Assembly (NCBI GenBank): GCA_913060555.1
Contig: CAJXRS010000013.1
Coordinates: forward strand, 1-40,933
Source: an uncultured Gammaproteobacteria bacterium
Lineage (GTDB): Bacteria > Pseudomonadota > Gammaproteobacteria > Pseudomonadales > Porticoccaceae
Length of the DNA: 40,933 nucleotides
Direction: 5' to 3'
The notes beneath the pieces were generated by a model that saw only the letters and a list, made by a program, of their open reading frames with translations, was not told the origin of the DNA and searched no databases. Shown piece by piece: positions 25,877 through 34,520 of the stretch. Within the stretch, counting starts at the first letter, position 1; each line of letters opens with the position of its first letter. Both the position numbers and the translations under genes were made by a program.

Positions 25877-26085
25877 TCCGCCAGCCCCGCCACAGCCTCC
25901 CCGACCGGATCAACGGTGCGCCGGTCGAGCCACGCATCCAGGTCGGCGCGGCGATACCGAACACCACGGCCCGCCCTCGTCCACGGGGGGCCAATGCGCA
26001 GCCCGCGCCAGCGGATCAGGGAGCGTTCACACACCCGCAAGTAGCGGGCTGCCTCGGGGGTCGTCAGGTATTCGTGCGTCTGCAT
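25873..26085 (-). CDS. excisionase/AlpA-like HTH protein
   Basis: A 70-residue DNA-binding protein of the winged-helix excisionase/AlpA type. It reads YLTTPEAARYLRVCERSLIR then RGVRYRRADLDAWLDRRTV, the classic HTH_17 pattern. In satellites such proteins activate the integrase or excision. A GAGG site lies about nine bases before the ATG and is part of an inverted repeat. Confidence 0.85.
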   Translation of the reverse strand: MQTHEYLTTPEAARYLRVCERSLIRWRGLRIGPPWTRAGRGVRYRRADLDAWLDRRTVDPVGEAVAGLAE

Positions 26086-26090
26086 TGTTT

Positions 26091-26115
26091 CGCCTCACTT
26101 TGTCACTGTGAGGCG
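26091..26115. repeat. inverted repeat before the excisionase-like gene
   Basis: CGCCTCAC and GTGAGGCG, a perfect 8-bp pair with a 9-base loop, end six bases before the ATG at 26085. One arm contains the GAGG ribosome-binding site, so folding of the mRNA would hide it. It could equally be an operator. Confidence 0.6.
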
Positions 26116-26173
26116 CAGCATTGCAGGGTCGTGGCCCGCGATGTAAGGCAATCAAATAGGGGGTTTCGTTACC

Positions 26174-26680
26174 CTAGCGACGGCGAAAGCGCAGCACGGC
26201 GTAGCGGCCCGGCTCGGTTTTTAACCGCCGAGAAACACGTTTGTACGCCGCCTCGATGGTGTGAGCGTGGCCGGTGTGGCCGTAAATTAATTCTGATACC
26301 TCGTCGTAGACATCCTTCCACGACTCCCCCAGCGCACGCCCCTCCACCACGGCCTCGTAGCGGTCGAGGTCGGCCATGTCGTCGGCGTAGCGGTGCACCC
26401 ATGTCTTATGTCCGCGCCGGCCGGTGCTGTCGCCGTGCTGGTCGCGTTTCAAGCTCTCGCGCAAGCCCTCGATGATCCACGGCGGGAGGGGCAAGGGGTG
26501 GTCGGTGCACAGCACCAGGGCGGCCTCCAGCGCGCCTAGATTGCCGTCGCGGTAGGCGCGCCGAAGCCCCTCGATCTTCGCCTCAGCCGCCTCGGCGCGG
26601 GTCTGCTCAGTGCTCCGAGTGTCCCGGTTCCAGGGGTGCTGTGGGTCGAGCGGGTAACCGTCCTCGTTACAGGCGCTCAT
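26174..26680 (-). CDS. unknown 168-residue protein next to the integrase
   Basis: A charged, mostly helical protein (EQTRAEAAEAKIEGLRRAYR, LCTDHPLPLPPWIIEGLRES, then a basic C-terminus ending AVLRFRRR). I do not recognise a family. The phrase CTDHPLPLPPWI recalls phage and island proteins found beside integrases, but this is an impression only. The start overlaps the integrase stop (26677-26680), so it is translated after the integrase. Confidence 0.7.
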   Translation of the reverse strand: MSACNEDGYPLDPQHPWNRDTRSTEQTRAEAAEAKIEGLRRAYRDGNLGALEAALVLCTDHPLPLPPWIIEGLRESLKRDQHGDSTGRRGHKTWVHRYADDMADLDRYEAVVEGRALGESWKDVYDEVSELIYGHTGHAHTIEAAYKRVSRRLKTEPGRYAVLRFRRR

Positions 26681-27909
26681 ACCGCGCCCCGGGCCAGCGC
26701 CACCACGTTGTCGCCGTCCGCCTTGCCCTCGACGATTCGCAGCAGCCGGCGCTCCCAGGCCTCCATGGCGGCGCGCTTTTCGAGCTCGTAGCGGTGCAAG
26801 TCGTAGACCGCGGCAATGCCCTTCCGTGTGTGGCCGATCGCCATCTCCGCCACCACGTCACTCACCCCAGCGGCGGCAAGCCCGGTGCGCATGGTCCGGC
26901 GCAGATCGTGCGGCCTCCAGTGCCCCCATGTGTCGGCCTCTGCGCTCCCTAGCGCCTCTGCGCACCGCCGCACCGCCTTTGCCAATGCACCCGGCCCCAG
27001 CGGCCGCCCCCGTGCGTTGAACACGTGGTCCGGGTGGCCCTTGGCCTCGTCGAGGATGGCGCGGGCGGTATCCGTCAAGGGCACGGTGTGAGCGCTCCCG
27101 GTCTTGCCCCGGCGCGCGGCGGGGATCGTCCAGCGCGGGCCGTCTATCTCGGCCCACCGCATACCGGCAACCTCGCCTGGGCGCTGTCCGGTGACAAGGA
27201 TCATCTTGAGCGCAAGCAGTGTGGCCCGGTGCACCCCTCGTGGTGGGCGCTCCAGGCACCACAGCGCGCGGATCTCGTCGGCGCTCAGCACTCGCCCCCG
27301 CTGGCGGGAGGTGAGCCCCTTTCCCAGCGTCCCGGCCTTGAGCGATGCCACAGGGCTTGCGTCGATGATTTCCCGGTCTTCAGCGTAGGAAAACAGCTGC
27401 TTCACGTAGGTGAGCAGAATGCCGGCTTGGCGTGGCCGACTCTCGGCCAGCGCTTCAAGCGGCGCGATCACGGCACGGCGGCGCACGTCGCGAATCTTCA
27501 GCTTGCCGATGGCGGGCAACAGGTGGTTGCGCAGGACGGCCTCGATCTCGCGGTGGCTTTTGCGGTCGCGCTTGGTGCGCAGAAACCGCTCGGCCACGTC
27601 CGCCACGGTGGGCTCGGCCTTTTCCTCGCGGCGCTGCTCCAGGATGTCCACGCCGCCGTCGATGTCCCGGCGCAGATCAGCGCCGCGCTTCCGGGCGGCC
27701 GTCAGGCTCCAAGTCGGGTGCTCCCCGATGGTCAACAGCCGGTCCTTGCCATCGGCGGTGATGTACCTCAGCACGAAAGCCCGCTTGCCGGCGGCAGTCA
27801 CCCGCAGGCCGAACCCCTTGGGAGCGTCCTTGTGGTCGTCGAAGACCAGCCGGCGGCCCCTCGCCGGCACCTCCAGCTTGCGGATAGCGGTATCGCTCAA
27901 AGTTGGCAT
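26677..27909 (-). CDS. tyrosine-type integrase
   Basis: A 410-residue P4-type tyrosine recombinase. It has an N-terminal arm-binding domain (DUF4102-like: GFGLRVTAAGKRAFVLRYI), a core-binding domain and the catalytic domain with Arg243 (TGQRPGEVAG), His334 and Arg337 (HDLRRTMRT), His360 (GHTRKGI) and the nucleophile Tyr369 (AAVYDLH). All catalytic residues are present. The ATG at 27909 is chosen because GAGGA lies eight bases before it; a GTG at 27924 is possible. It should carry out integration at the tRNA-Asn 3' end. Confidence 0.95.
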   Translation of the reverse strand: MPTLSDTAIRKLEVPARGRRLVFDDHKDAPKGFGLRVTAAGKRAFVLRYITADGKDRLLTIGEHPTWSLTAARKRGADLRRDIDGGVDILEQRREEKAEPTVADVAERFLRTKRDRKSHREIEAVLRNHLLPAIGKLKIRDVRRRAVIAPLEALAESRPRQAGILLTYVKQLFSYAEDREIIDASPVASLKAGTLGKGLTSRQRGRVLSADEIRALWCLERPPRGVHRATLLALKMILVTGQRPGEVAGMRWAEIDGPRWTIPAARRGKTGSAHTVPLTDTARAILDEAKGHPDHVFNARGRPLGPGALAKAVRRCAEALGSAEADTWGHWRPHDLRRTMRTGLAAAGVSDVVAEMAIGHTRKGIAAVYDLHRYELEKRAAMEAWERRLLRIVEGKADGDNVVALARGAV

Positions 27910-27933
27910 CTGACAGTTCCTCACTTGGCTTGC

Positions 27934-27955
27934 GGGTCACAGTTATGTCACAGCA
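27934..27955 (+). repeat. candidate integrase arm site, right
   Basis: Paired GTCACAG-TTAT-GTCACAG in the same orientation as 19983-20004 and with the same flanking GG and CA. It lies 24 bases before the integrase ATG and 128 bases inside attR, so it could bind the integrase and also control its gene. Confidence 0.6.
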
Positions 27956-28083
27956 TAGCTGGGTATTTCGTGGCGCGCAATGTCAGTTGGTGTCAGTGAC
28001 TATCAGGGCCAATCCAAAGTGAAAACAGGCGGTTATCGGCAAAAACGCTGTTGTGACAAGGGGTTCAGGAGGGGCGTTGCAGC

Positions 28084-28131
28084 TGACTGTTAATCATTGG
28101 GTCGCTGGTTCGAGCCCAGCAGGCGGAGCCA
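28084..28131 (+). repeat. attR, 48-bp direct repeat copy 2
   Basis: Exact copy of 19889-19936, the 3' part of tRNA-Asn including CCA. It lacks the 5' 28 bases and the promoter, so it is a partial tRNA left by integration and not a second gene. Confidence 0.95.
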
Positions 28132-28347
28132 AACAAAACAAGCAGTTACAAACGTAGCCACCTTAGACTCCCTCCCTCAGGAGTTATAGAAAAGCCTCTG
28201 TAGCGGCCCCCTGCCGCCGGCAGCACGAAAAAGGTATGTAGCGACTGCGCGAGCGTGTCCAGAACCGGCAAAATGGAGAGCAAGCCGGCCAACCCGCGCC
28301 AATACCCACCAAAGGATCAAGTTGACACTTCAGAGCTGTTGGCCTGA

Positions 28348-28389
28348 AGTTGCAATATCCCCTGCGTCAGTTGCAATACCCCCTGCGTC
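28348..28389. repeat. two 21-bp tandem repeats
   Basis: Two adjacent 21-base units (28348-28368 and 28369-28389) differ by one base. The core reads GTTGCAATAYCCCCTGCGTC. Confidence 0.8.
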
Positions 28390-28402
28390 CAAAGTGAAAG
28401 CG

Positions 28403-28660
28403 TCACCTTGGCGCTGCTGCACGGGGGTCCAGAGCCTGGAACATGCCAAGAGCCTCGCACACAATGCCCTGCACTGCGCGCATTCTGGGCCTTGATCCGC
28501 TCATCCAGGTTGCGCAGCTCCTCGGCCAGCTCTGCCAGCAGAATCCGGAAATCCCCGACAGACCGTTCTCGGGGCCTTCGAGGACCTCCGGCAGGGCGCG
28601 GCGCAATGCCCCCAGCGAGGTCGACACCACAAGACCGGACTCCCCCCTGCTGTGACTGGT
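28403..28660 (-). pseudogene. IS110-family transposase fragment
   Basis: Minus-strand sequence resembling the linker/middle part of IS110/IS1111 transposases: LRRALPEVLEGPENGL in one frame, then DFRILLAELAEELRNLDERI in another. The change of frame, missing N-terminal DEDD domain and missing C-terminal domain show it is a decayed fragment. Confidence 0.65.
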
Positions 28661-28799
28661 TGCTTGAATGACGAGTCTGGCGCAATGCGATGCCGTTAGC
28701 CGCTAGAGGGGAGTCCATTCCACTGGTCTACGGGGACGGCGGTGGCACTGGGCATAGCGTGGATAAGCCGCAGCGCACCCGCCGTTTCCGATGCGCGGA

Positions 28800-29525
28800 T
28801 CAGGCGTCGCAGAGCGCCTGGGCAGCGGCCAGATCCAGGGTGCCCTCGTAGATCGCCCGTCCGGTGATGGCGCCGAGGATTCCCTGCGCGGCGACGGCCT
28901 TGAGCGCGCGGATATCCTCCAGGTTGGTGACGCCGCCGGAGGCGATCACCGGGATGCCGGCCTCCGCCACCGCTACCGTGGCGGCGACATTGACGCCCTG
29001 CATCATGCCGTCGCGCTGGATGTCGGTGTAGACGATGGCGCTCACCCCGTCGGCAGCAAACCGGCGCGCCAGATCCACCGCTTTCACTTCGCTGACCTCG
29101 GCCCAGCCGTCGGTGGCCACCAGACCGGCGCTGGCGTCGATGCCGACGATGATGCGACCGGGAAACTCCCGGCACATTCGCGTGACGAAATCCGGATCCT
29201 TGACCGCTTTGGTGCCCAGGATCACGTAGCGCACCCCCGCCTGAAGATAGGCCTCGATGGTGTCGGCGCTGCGGATGCCGCCGCCGATCTGGATCGGCAG
29301 CGCGCCCTGGGCACGGGCGATGGCGCGCACCGCGTCGCCGTTCACCGGTGCACCCGCAAAGGCGCCGTTGAGATCCACCAGGTGCAGGCGGCGGGCGCCC
29401 TGGGCGACCCAGTGGGCGGCCATGGCCACCGGGTCATCGGAAAACACGGTGGCATCATCCATGCGGCCCTGACGCAGACGCACGCACTGGCCGTCCTTGA
29501 GATCGATGGCGGGGATCATCAGCAT
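28800..29525 (-). CDS. hisA: phosphoribosylformimino-5-aminoimidazole carboxamide ribotide isomerase
   Basis: A 241-residue TIM barrel converting ProFAR to PRFAR in histidine synthesis. It begins [20 protein letters not shown] with the catalytic Asp in IDLKDG, then [16 protein letters not shown], the second catalytic Asp in [11 protein letters not shown] and [11 protein letters not shown]. It overlaps the hisH end by seven bases. It is the last visible gene of the operon. Confidence 0.97.
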   Translation of the reverse strand: MLMIPAIDLKDGQCVRLRQGRMDDATVFSDDPVAMAAHWVAQGARRLHLVDLNGAFAGAPVNGDAVRAIARAQGALPIQIGGGIRSADTIEAYLQAGVRYVILGTKAVKDPDFVTRMCREFPGRIIVGIDASAGLVATDGWAEVSEVKAVDLARRFAADGVSAIVYTDIQRDGMMQGVNVAATVAVAEAGIPVIASGGVTNLEDIRALKAVAAQGILGAITGRAIYEGTLDLAAAQALCDA

Positions 29526-30184
29526 CGGTCACCACCTCCCCAATCGGTGAAGTTGGCCAGCAGGCGCAGGCCGTCGGTATGGCTTTTTTCCGGGTGAAAC
29601 TGCACGGCAAACAGGTTGCCGGCGTGGAGCGCCGCAGCGAAGCGGACGCCATGGGCGCAGCTGCCGGCGATCAGCTGCGGTTCGGTCTCGACCCAATAGC
29701 TGTGCACGAAATAGAACCGCGAATCCTGGGCGATACCCGCCCAGAGCGGGTGGTCGATGGTCTGATGCACGACATTCCAGCCCATGTGCGGAACCTTGAG
29801 CCGTTCGCCATCGGCATCGATCAGGGGATCGCCAAAAAACCGCACCCGCCCGGGCAACAGCCCCAGGCAGTCGGCCCCACCGCTCTCCTCACTGTGCGCC
29901 ATCAGCGCCTGCATGCCCACGCAGATCGCCAATACCGGCTTCTCGGCGATGACCTCCGGCAGCACGCGGTCGAAACCCGATTCGCGAATCGCCGCCATGC
30001 AGTCGCCGATCGCCCCGACACCGGGAAACACCACCCGGTCGGCGCGCTGCAACTCGCGCGGATCCGTGGTGACGCTCACCCGCGCGCGCGGCGCGACCCG
30101 TTCCAGCGCCTTGGCCACCGAATGCAGATTGCCCATACCATAGTCGATGACCGCGATGCGGTCGGCGAAGTCAGTCATACCCAA
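29519..30184 (-). CDS. hisH: imidazole glycerol phosphate synthase, glutaminase subunit
   Basis: Class I glutaminase of 221 residues that supplies ammonia to HisF. It has [10 protein letters not shown] at the N-terminus, the oxyanion region PGVGAIGDC, the nucleophile Cys in AICVGMQAL and the His-Glu pair in QFHPEKSH. The partner hisF is not in the window, although HisH is inactive without it, so hisF must lie elsewhere. It lies seven bases after hisB. Confidence 0.97.
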   Translation of the reverse strand: MGMTDFADRIAVIDYGMGNLHSVAKALERVAPRARVSVTTDPRELQRADRVVFPGVGAIGDCMAAIRESGFDRVLPEVIAEKPVLAICVGMQALMAHSEESGGADCLGLLPGRVRFFGDPLIDADGERLKVPHMGWNVVHQTIDHPLWAGIAQDSRFYFVHSYWVETEPQLIAGSCAHGVRFAAALHAGNLFAVQFHPEKSHTDGLRLLANFTDWGGGDRC

Positions 30185-30190
30185 AACTGC

Positions 30191-30784
30191 TCAGAGACTG
30201 CCTTTGGTGGAGGGCGTCGCCTCTCCGACCCGGGGATCCAGGGCCACGGCCATGCGCAGCGCGCGGCCGAAGGCCTTGAAGATGGTTTCCACCTGATGGT
30301 GGGTATTGGCGCCGCGCAGGTTGTCGATATGCAGGGTCGCCCCGGCATGGTTGACAAAGCCCTGAAAGAACTCGAAGACCAGATCGACGTCGAAGCTGCC
30401 GACCCGTGCGCGCGTAAAGCTGACCTCGGCAACCAGTCCGGGACGGCCGGAAAAATCGATCACCACCCGGGACAGCGCCTCGTCCAGCGGCACATAGGCG
30501 TGACCGTAACGGTTGATGCCCTTGCGCTCGCCGAGCGCCTGTTTCACCGCCTGACCGAGGGTGATGCCGATGTCCTCGACCGTGTGATGATCGTCGATAT
30601 GGGTATCACCGGCCGCATTGACCCGCAGATCGACCAGGCCGTGCCGGGCGATCTGATCGAGCATGTGTTCGAGAAACGGCACCCCGGTGGCGAATTCGCC
30701 ACGCCCGCTGCCATCGAGGTCGATCGCAACCTCGATCCGGGTTTCCAGGGTGTCGCGATTGACGGTGGCGCGGCGCGGTGCCAT
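30191..30784 (-). CDS. hisB: imidazoleglycerol-phosphate dehydratase
   Basis: A 197-residue, single-domain dehydratase of histidine synthesis. Metal-binding motifs are visible: [24 protein letters not shown], and near the end [19 protein letters not shown]. It lacks the phosphatase domain of E. coli HisB, as usual outside enterics. The ATG at 30784 has CAGGAGAG upstream; the frame continues to 30871 but lacks family similarity there. Confidence 0.97.
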   Translation of the reverse strand: MAPRRATVNRDTLETRIEVAIDLDGSGRGEFATGVPFLEHMLDQIARHGLVDLRVNAAGDTHIDDHHTVEDIGITLGQAVKQALGERKGINRYGHAYVPLDEALSRVVIDFSGRPGLVAEVSFTRARVGSFDVDLVFEFFQGFVNHAGATLHIDNLRGANTHHQVETIFKAFGRALRMAVALDPRVGEATPSTKGSL

Positions 30785-30823
30785 GCGGCTCTCCTGCGGG
30801 GGGCCAACGGCTGAAGGCGCGCC

Positions 30824-30853
30824 ATTATACTGGCGGCCTGGCGGGCGGACCAG
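30824..30853 (-). promoter_or_regulatory. hisB operon promoter
   Basis: A perfect TATAAT on the minus strand (30824-30829), 39 bases before the hisB ATG. The -35 region (TGGTCC or CTGGTC, 17-18 bases upstream) is a weak match. Confidence 0.55.
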
Positions 30854-30883
30854 CGTACCGCCGCCAACCATCAGGGGGAAGGC

Positions 30884-32962
30884 ATGAATAAACCACTTCG
30901 CATCCTGGCCGGCGTAGTGCTGCTGGGGCTGCTGTTGCTCGCCGGCGCAGCCGCCTATGTGCTGCTGTTTCTCGATCCCAACGATCTCAAGCCGAGGATT
31001 GCCGAGCTGGCGCGCAGCCAGGGTATCACTCTGGAAATGCGCGGCGAGCTGTCCTGGGATTTCCTGCCCAGGCCGGGCATCGAGATCGGCAGCACCAGCG
31101 TCCGCTCGGAGCGCGGCGATCTGCCGGAGATCGACTTCGAGCGCGCGACTCTGAGCATGGCCTGGCTGCCACTGCTGCGCGGTGAGCCGCGCATCGAGGC
31201 GCTGCGCCTCGACGGCGCGGAGATCCGCATCGCCAATCGCGCCCAGGCCGGCGCCGCGGCTGTGGCCCCGGTGGCCGCGGCGCCGCCTTCACAAGCGGCC
31301 GCCGCCGGGGACGCCGGCGGCATGGCGATCGGGGTGCGCTCGGTTTCGATCCGCAACACCAAGGTCATCATCGCCACACCCGAGGGCAACAGGGAGCTGC
31401 ACGACCTCAGGTTCACCGGCAGCGATATCCTGCTCGACGGCACGCCCTTCCCCGTCGAGCTCGCCTTCGACTATCTGGATCCCGCACTGCCCTTTCCGGT
31501 CCAGGCGGACTTCCGGGCGACCCTGGGCATCGACCAGCATTCCCTGGCGGTCCGAACCCGGGACGCGCAGCTGCAACTGACCCCGGAGGACCACCCCGCC
31601 ATCGAGACCAGCTTCCAGCTCAGCTACGATGGCGGCGGGGATGTGCTGGAAATCGCCAACCTGGATCTCCGCAGCCAGGGGCTGCAGCTGCGCGGCGAAG
31701 CAAGCATCACCCAGCTGGCCACGGCACCACAGGTTCGGGGAAAGCTGGAAGTTCCGGCGGCGGATCCGCGCCCCCTGCTCGCCGCATGGCAGGTGCCACT
31801 GCCTGAATTCAGCGCCGCGGATGCCCTCGAACAAGTGGCGCTGAGCGCGGGCTTTCATGCCTCTCCCGAGGAGTTGCAGCTCAGCGAGCTCGATCTGACC
31901 CTGGACGACACCCGGATTACCGGCACCGCCAGGGCGCGCCTGGCAACACCCCGCGAACTCAGCGCGGAACTGCACGGCGATCGCCTCGATCTCGGCCGCT
32001 ACAGCAGCCCGAATACCGAGCAGACGCCTGCGTCTCCAGCCACCGCGCTGCTCGCGCCCCTGGCCGCCCCCATGGCCTTTCTGCAGGGCGGCACCGGCAG
32101 CCTCGCTCTGGACTGGGATTTGCTGACCCTGGATCAACTGCGGCTCGAAACCCTGCGCTTGCGGGTCCGCTTCGCGGGCGACGACCTCCACATCGAGGAC
32201 TTCTCCACGCATACCCTGGGCGGCACTGCGTCACTTCGCGGCGGCGTCGAAGGCATCGGCGGCAGGGAACCGGAAGTCAATTTCGCGCCACGGCTGCAAG
32301 GCGTTGCACTCGCCGAGGTGCGCCGCGCCCTGGCCCCGAACCTGGCACTGGACGGCGCCCTGGACCTGACCCTGGCGGGCAGTGCCCGAGGCGCCGACAG
32401 CCAGGATCTGGAGCAATCGCTGCGCGCCCAGGGCGATTTCCGGATCACGGACCCCACCCTGTCCGGCACCAATATCGAGCGCACTTTCTGCGATCTGGTG
32501 GCCACCGTCGAGCGCACGCCGAAACGCCGGGATTGGCCGGAATTCACCCGCTTCGAAACCATCGCCGGCGATTTTCGGCTGGCCGGCCCAAGGGTGACAC
32601 TGGACAACCTGACCACGGGGATCGGCAACCTCGCGCTGCGCGCCTCGGGCACCCTCGACCGCGCCACCGAGACCTACGAGGTGACTGCCGTCACCCGCCT
32701 GGAGGGCGATCGCACCAGCGCCGACGGCTGCCCGGTGCGCAGCGGGCGGCTGCGCGACCGCGACATCCCACTGCGCTGCACCGGCAGCTTCGGTGCCCAG
32801 ACCCAGACCCAGTGCGCGCCCGACCCCGAGTTCGTCGCCGGCCTGGTGGAGGACCGCGTGCTCGAAGAGCTGCGCGACCGGGGCAAGCTCGAAGGCGAGC
32901 GCGGCAAGGCCGTCGAGGGCCTGCTCAAGGGCCTGCTGAACCGAGGTGGGGATGGCGACTGA
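30884..32962 (+). CDS. AsmA-family protein
   Basis: A 692-residue envelope protein with an N-terminal membrane helix ([20 protein letters not shown]) followed by a long periplasmic beta-rich part typical of AsmA. The conserved start [19 protein letters not shown] is clear, as is the C-terminal AsmA-like segment ([19 protein letters not shown] and [15 protein letters not shown]). AsmA-type proteins are thought to act in lipid transport or outer-membrane homeostasis. It is divergent from hisB and overlaps mutY. Confidence 0.92.
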   Translation: MNKPLRILAGVVLLGLLLLAGAAAYVLLFLDPNDLKPRIAELARSQGITLEMRGELSWDFLPRPGIEIGSTSVRSERGDLPEIDFERATLSMAWLPLLRGEPRIEALRLDGAEIRIANRAQAGAAAVAPVAAAPPSQAAAAGDAGGMAIGVRSVSIRNTKVIIATPEGNRELHDLRFTGSDILLDGTPFPVELAFDYLDPALPFPVQADFRATLGIDQHSLAVRTRDAQLQLTPEDHPAIETSFQLSYDGGGDVLEIANLDLRSQGLQLRGEASITQLATAPQVRGKLEVPAADPRPLLAAWQVPLPEFSAADALEQVALSAGFHASPEELQLSELDLTLDDTRITGTARARLATPRELSAELHGDRLDLGRYSSPNTEQTPASPATALLAPLAAPMAFLQGGTGSLALDWDLLTLDQLRLETLRLRVRFAGDDLHIEDFSTHTLGGTASLRGGVEGIGGREPEVNFAPRLQGVALAEVRRALAPNLALDGALDLTLAGSARGADSQDLEQSLRAQGDFRITDPTLSGTNIERTFCDLVATVERTPKRRDWPEFTRFETIAGDFRLAGPRVTLDNLTTGIGNLALRASGTLDRATETYEVTAVTRLEGDRTSADGCPVRSGRLRDRDIPLRCTGSFGAQTQTQCAPDPEFVAGLVEDRVLEELRDRGKLEGERGKAVEGLLKGLLNRGGDGD

Positions 32963-34046
32963 CGCCACTGGGACGGGTCCCGATTTCGCCCAGCGCCTGC
33001 TCGCCTGGTTCGACCAGCATGGCCGCCACGACCTGCCCTGGCAGCGCGAACACTCGCCCTATCGGGTCTGGCTGTCGGAAATCATGCTGCAGCAGACCCG
33101 GGTCGAGACCGTCATCCCCTATTTCGAACGTTTCGTCGAGGCTTTTCCCGACATCCCCAGTCTCGCCCGGGCGCCACTGGATGAAGTGCTCCACCTGTGG
33201 ACGGGGCTGGGTTACTACGCCCGGGCACGCAACCTGCATCGCGCCGCGCAACTGGTGACCGAGCGGCATGGCGGAGAACTGCCGGCGGACCCCGCCGCGC
33301 TCCAGGCCCTGCCAGGCATCGGCCGCTCCACCGCCGGCGCCATTCTCGCCATGGCCTGGCAACGCCGCGCGCCCATCCTCGACGGCAACGTCAAGCGGGT
33401 GCTGGCCCGCCACGGCGCCATCGCCGGCTGGCCCGGACAGACCGCGGTGGCGAACCGCCTCTGGGCGCGTGCCGAGCAGCTCACCCCGACCGCCCGGGTC
33501 GCCGACTACACCCAGGCGATCATGGACCTGGGCGCCACCCTGTGTACCCGGGCCCGGCCCCCGTGCAGCCAGTGCCCGGTGGCCGCGGACTGCCAAGCAA
33601 GGAGCGCAGACCAGGTCAGCGCCTACCCGGGACGCAAACCGAGCGCCGTCACCCCGGTGCGCCGGAGCCTGTGGCTGATTCTGCGCAACCGGGAAGGCGA
33701 GGTGCTGCTCGAACGACGGCCACCGCAGGGCATCTGGGGCGGCCTGTGGAGCTTCCCCGAATGTCCACCCGACACCCCGCCGACCGCCGTCGAGAACCTC
33801 TGCGCCGATCTCGGCTGCGAGATAAGGACCACCCGGCCCGGCGCCGCCGGACGTCACGTCTTCACCCACTTCAAGCTCGACTACCAGACTCGGGAGATCG
33901 ACGTCCACCCAACCCTGCGGATAGCGGAAGGCGGGCGACTCCGCTGGGTGGACCCGGCAGCCCCGGGTGCCCTGGGACTTCCGGCACCCGTGCACAAGCT
34001 GTTGGTTTCCTTGGCGGCGTCACCGGCCCGGACGCAGATCGCGTAG
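32952..34046 (+). CDS. mutY: A/G-specific adenine glycosylase
   Basis: Removes adenine mispaired with 8-oxoguanine. The 364 residues show the helix-hairpin-helix LPGIGRSTAGAI, the catalytic Asp in the following DYTQAIMDLGA, the [4Fe-4S] site C-x6-C-x2-C-x5-C (CTRARPPCSQCPVAADC) and a C-terminal NUDIX-like domain (RRPPQGIWGGLWSFPE). The ATG at 32952 has GAGG five bases upstream and overlaps the end of the AsmA gene. All catalytic residues are present. Confidence 0.97.
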   Translation: MATDATGTGPDFAQRLLAWFDQHGRHDLPWQREHSPYRVWLSEIMLQQTRVETVIPYFERFVEAFPDIPSLARAPLDEVLHLWTGLGYYARARNLHRAAQLVTERHGGELPADPAALQALPGIGRSTAGAILAMAWQRRAPILDGNVKRVLARHGAIAGWPGQTAVANRLWARAEQLTPTARVADYTQAIMDLGATLCTRARPPCSQCPVAADCQARSADQVSAYPGRKPSAVTPVRRSLWLILRNREGEVLLERRPPQGIWGGLWSFPECPPDTPPTAVENLCADLGCEIRTTRPGAAGRHVFTHFKLDYQTREIDVHPTLRIAEGGRLRWVDPAAPGALGLPAPVHKLLVSLAASPARTQIA

Positions 34047-34091
34047 ACGCGAGGTACACTGACGCCCATCAGCCCCAGCGGAGATCATGTC

Positions 34092-34400
34092 ATGAGCCGT
34101 ACCCTGTTCTGCCGCAAGTACCGGGAAGAACTGCCAGGCCTCGAACAGCCCCCCTTCCCCGGGCCCAAGGGCCAGGAAATCTTCGAGCAGGTATCCAGGC
34201 GCGCCTGGGAAGAGTGGCTCGCCCATCAGACCATGCTCATCAACGAGAAGCGCCTCAACATGATGGACCTGACCGCGCGTACCTACCTCAACGAACAGCG
34301 CGATCGGTTTCTGTCCGGCGGGGACTATGATGCCGCCGAGGGCTATGTTCCCGAGGAAGATCAGGGTTCCAATTCGTCCGGATCGGACCGCCACGATTGA
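34092..34400 (+). CDS. yggX: oxidative-damage protection / Fe(II) trafficking protein YggX
   Basis: A 102-residue protein of the YggX family, which protects Fe-S clusters from oxidation. It begins [20 protein letters not shown] with the conserved Cys7, followed by the family core [34 protein letters not shown]. It is slightly longer than usual, with an acidic, Ser-rich tail. The mutY-yggX order is common in gammaproteobacteria. Confidence 0.97.
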   Translation: MSRTLFCRKYREELPGLEQPPFPGPKGQEIFEQVSRRAWEEWLAHQTMLINEKRLNMMDLTARTYLNEQRDRFLSGGDYDAAEGYVPEEDQGSNSSGSDRHD

Positions 34401-34425
34401 CGGCCAGAGCCGCAACCGGTTAAAT
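34397..34425 (+). promoter_or_regulatory. tRNA-Phe promoter
   Basis: TTGACG (34397-34402) overlaps the yggX stop codon. A 17-base spacer leads to TTAAAT (34420-34425), then a GC-rich discriminator (ACGCGCC), 20 bases before the tRNA. Confidence 0.6.
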
Positions 34426-34440
34426 ACGCGCCTTCCTGCT

Positions 34441-34520
<80 letters not shown>

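Larger units (their letters stand above)
19889..28131. mobile_element. integrated phage-satellite-like element with capsid genes
   Basis: An element of about 8.2 kb bounded by 48-bp direct repeats of the tRNA-Asn 3' end. All clear genes are on the minus strand, in the order integrase, unknown 168-residue protein, excisionase-like HTH, CHC2 zinc-finger protein, DUF3631 ATPase, small proteins, P27-type small terminase, small proteins, prohead protease, major capsid protein. Several neighbours overlap by ATGA. There are no large terminase, portal, tail, lysis or repressor genes. This gene set resembles phage-inducible chromosomal islands and related satellites, not a complete or randomly decayed prophage. 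The integrase lies at the end away from the intact tRNA. Confidence 0.85.
28132..28799. other. gap between the element and hisA with transposase debris
   Basis: No intact gene in 668 bases. The left 190 bases show nothing recognisable. A tandem 21-bp repeat follows (28348-28389), then an IS110-type remnant (about 28403-28660) and a 9-bp inverted repeat, GGACTCCCC at 28637-28645 and GGGGAGTCC at 28708-28716. hisF would be expected here. Confidence 0.6.

Noticed and set aside
28084-28131. Second tRNA-Asn gene
   Set aside because: Only the 3' 48 bases are present, without 5' acceptor, D arm or promoter; it is attR.
19889-28131. Element as a complete active prophage
   Set aside because: Large terminase, portal, tail and lysis genes are absent, and the size of 8.2 kb is too small.
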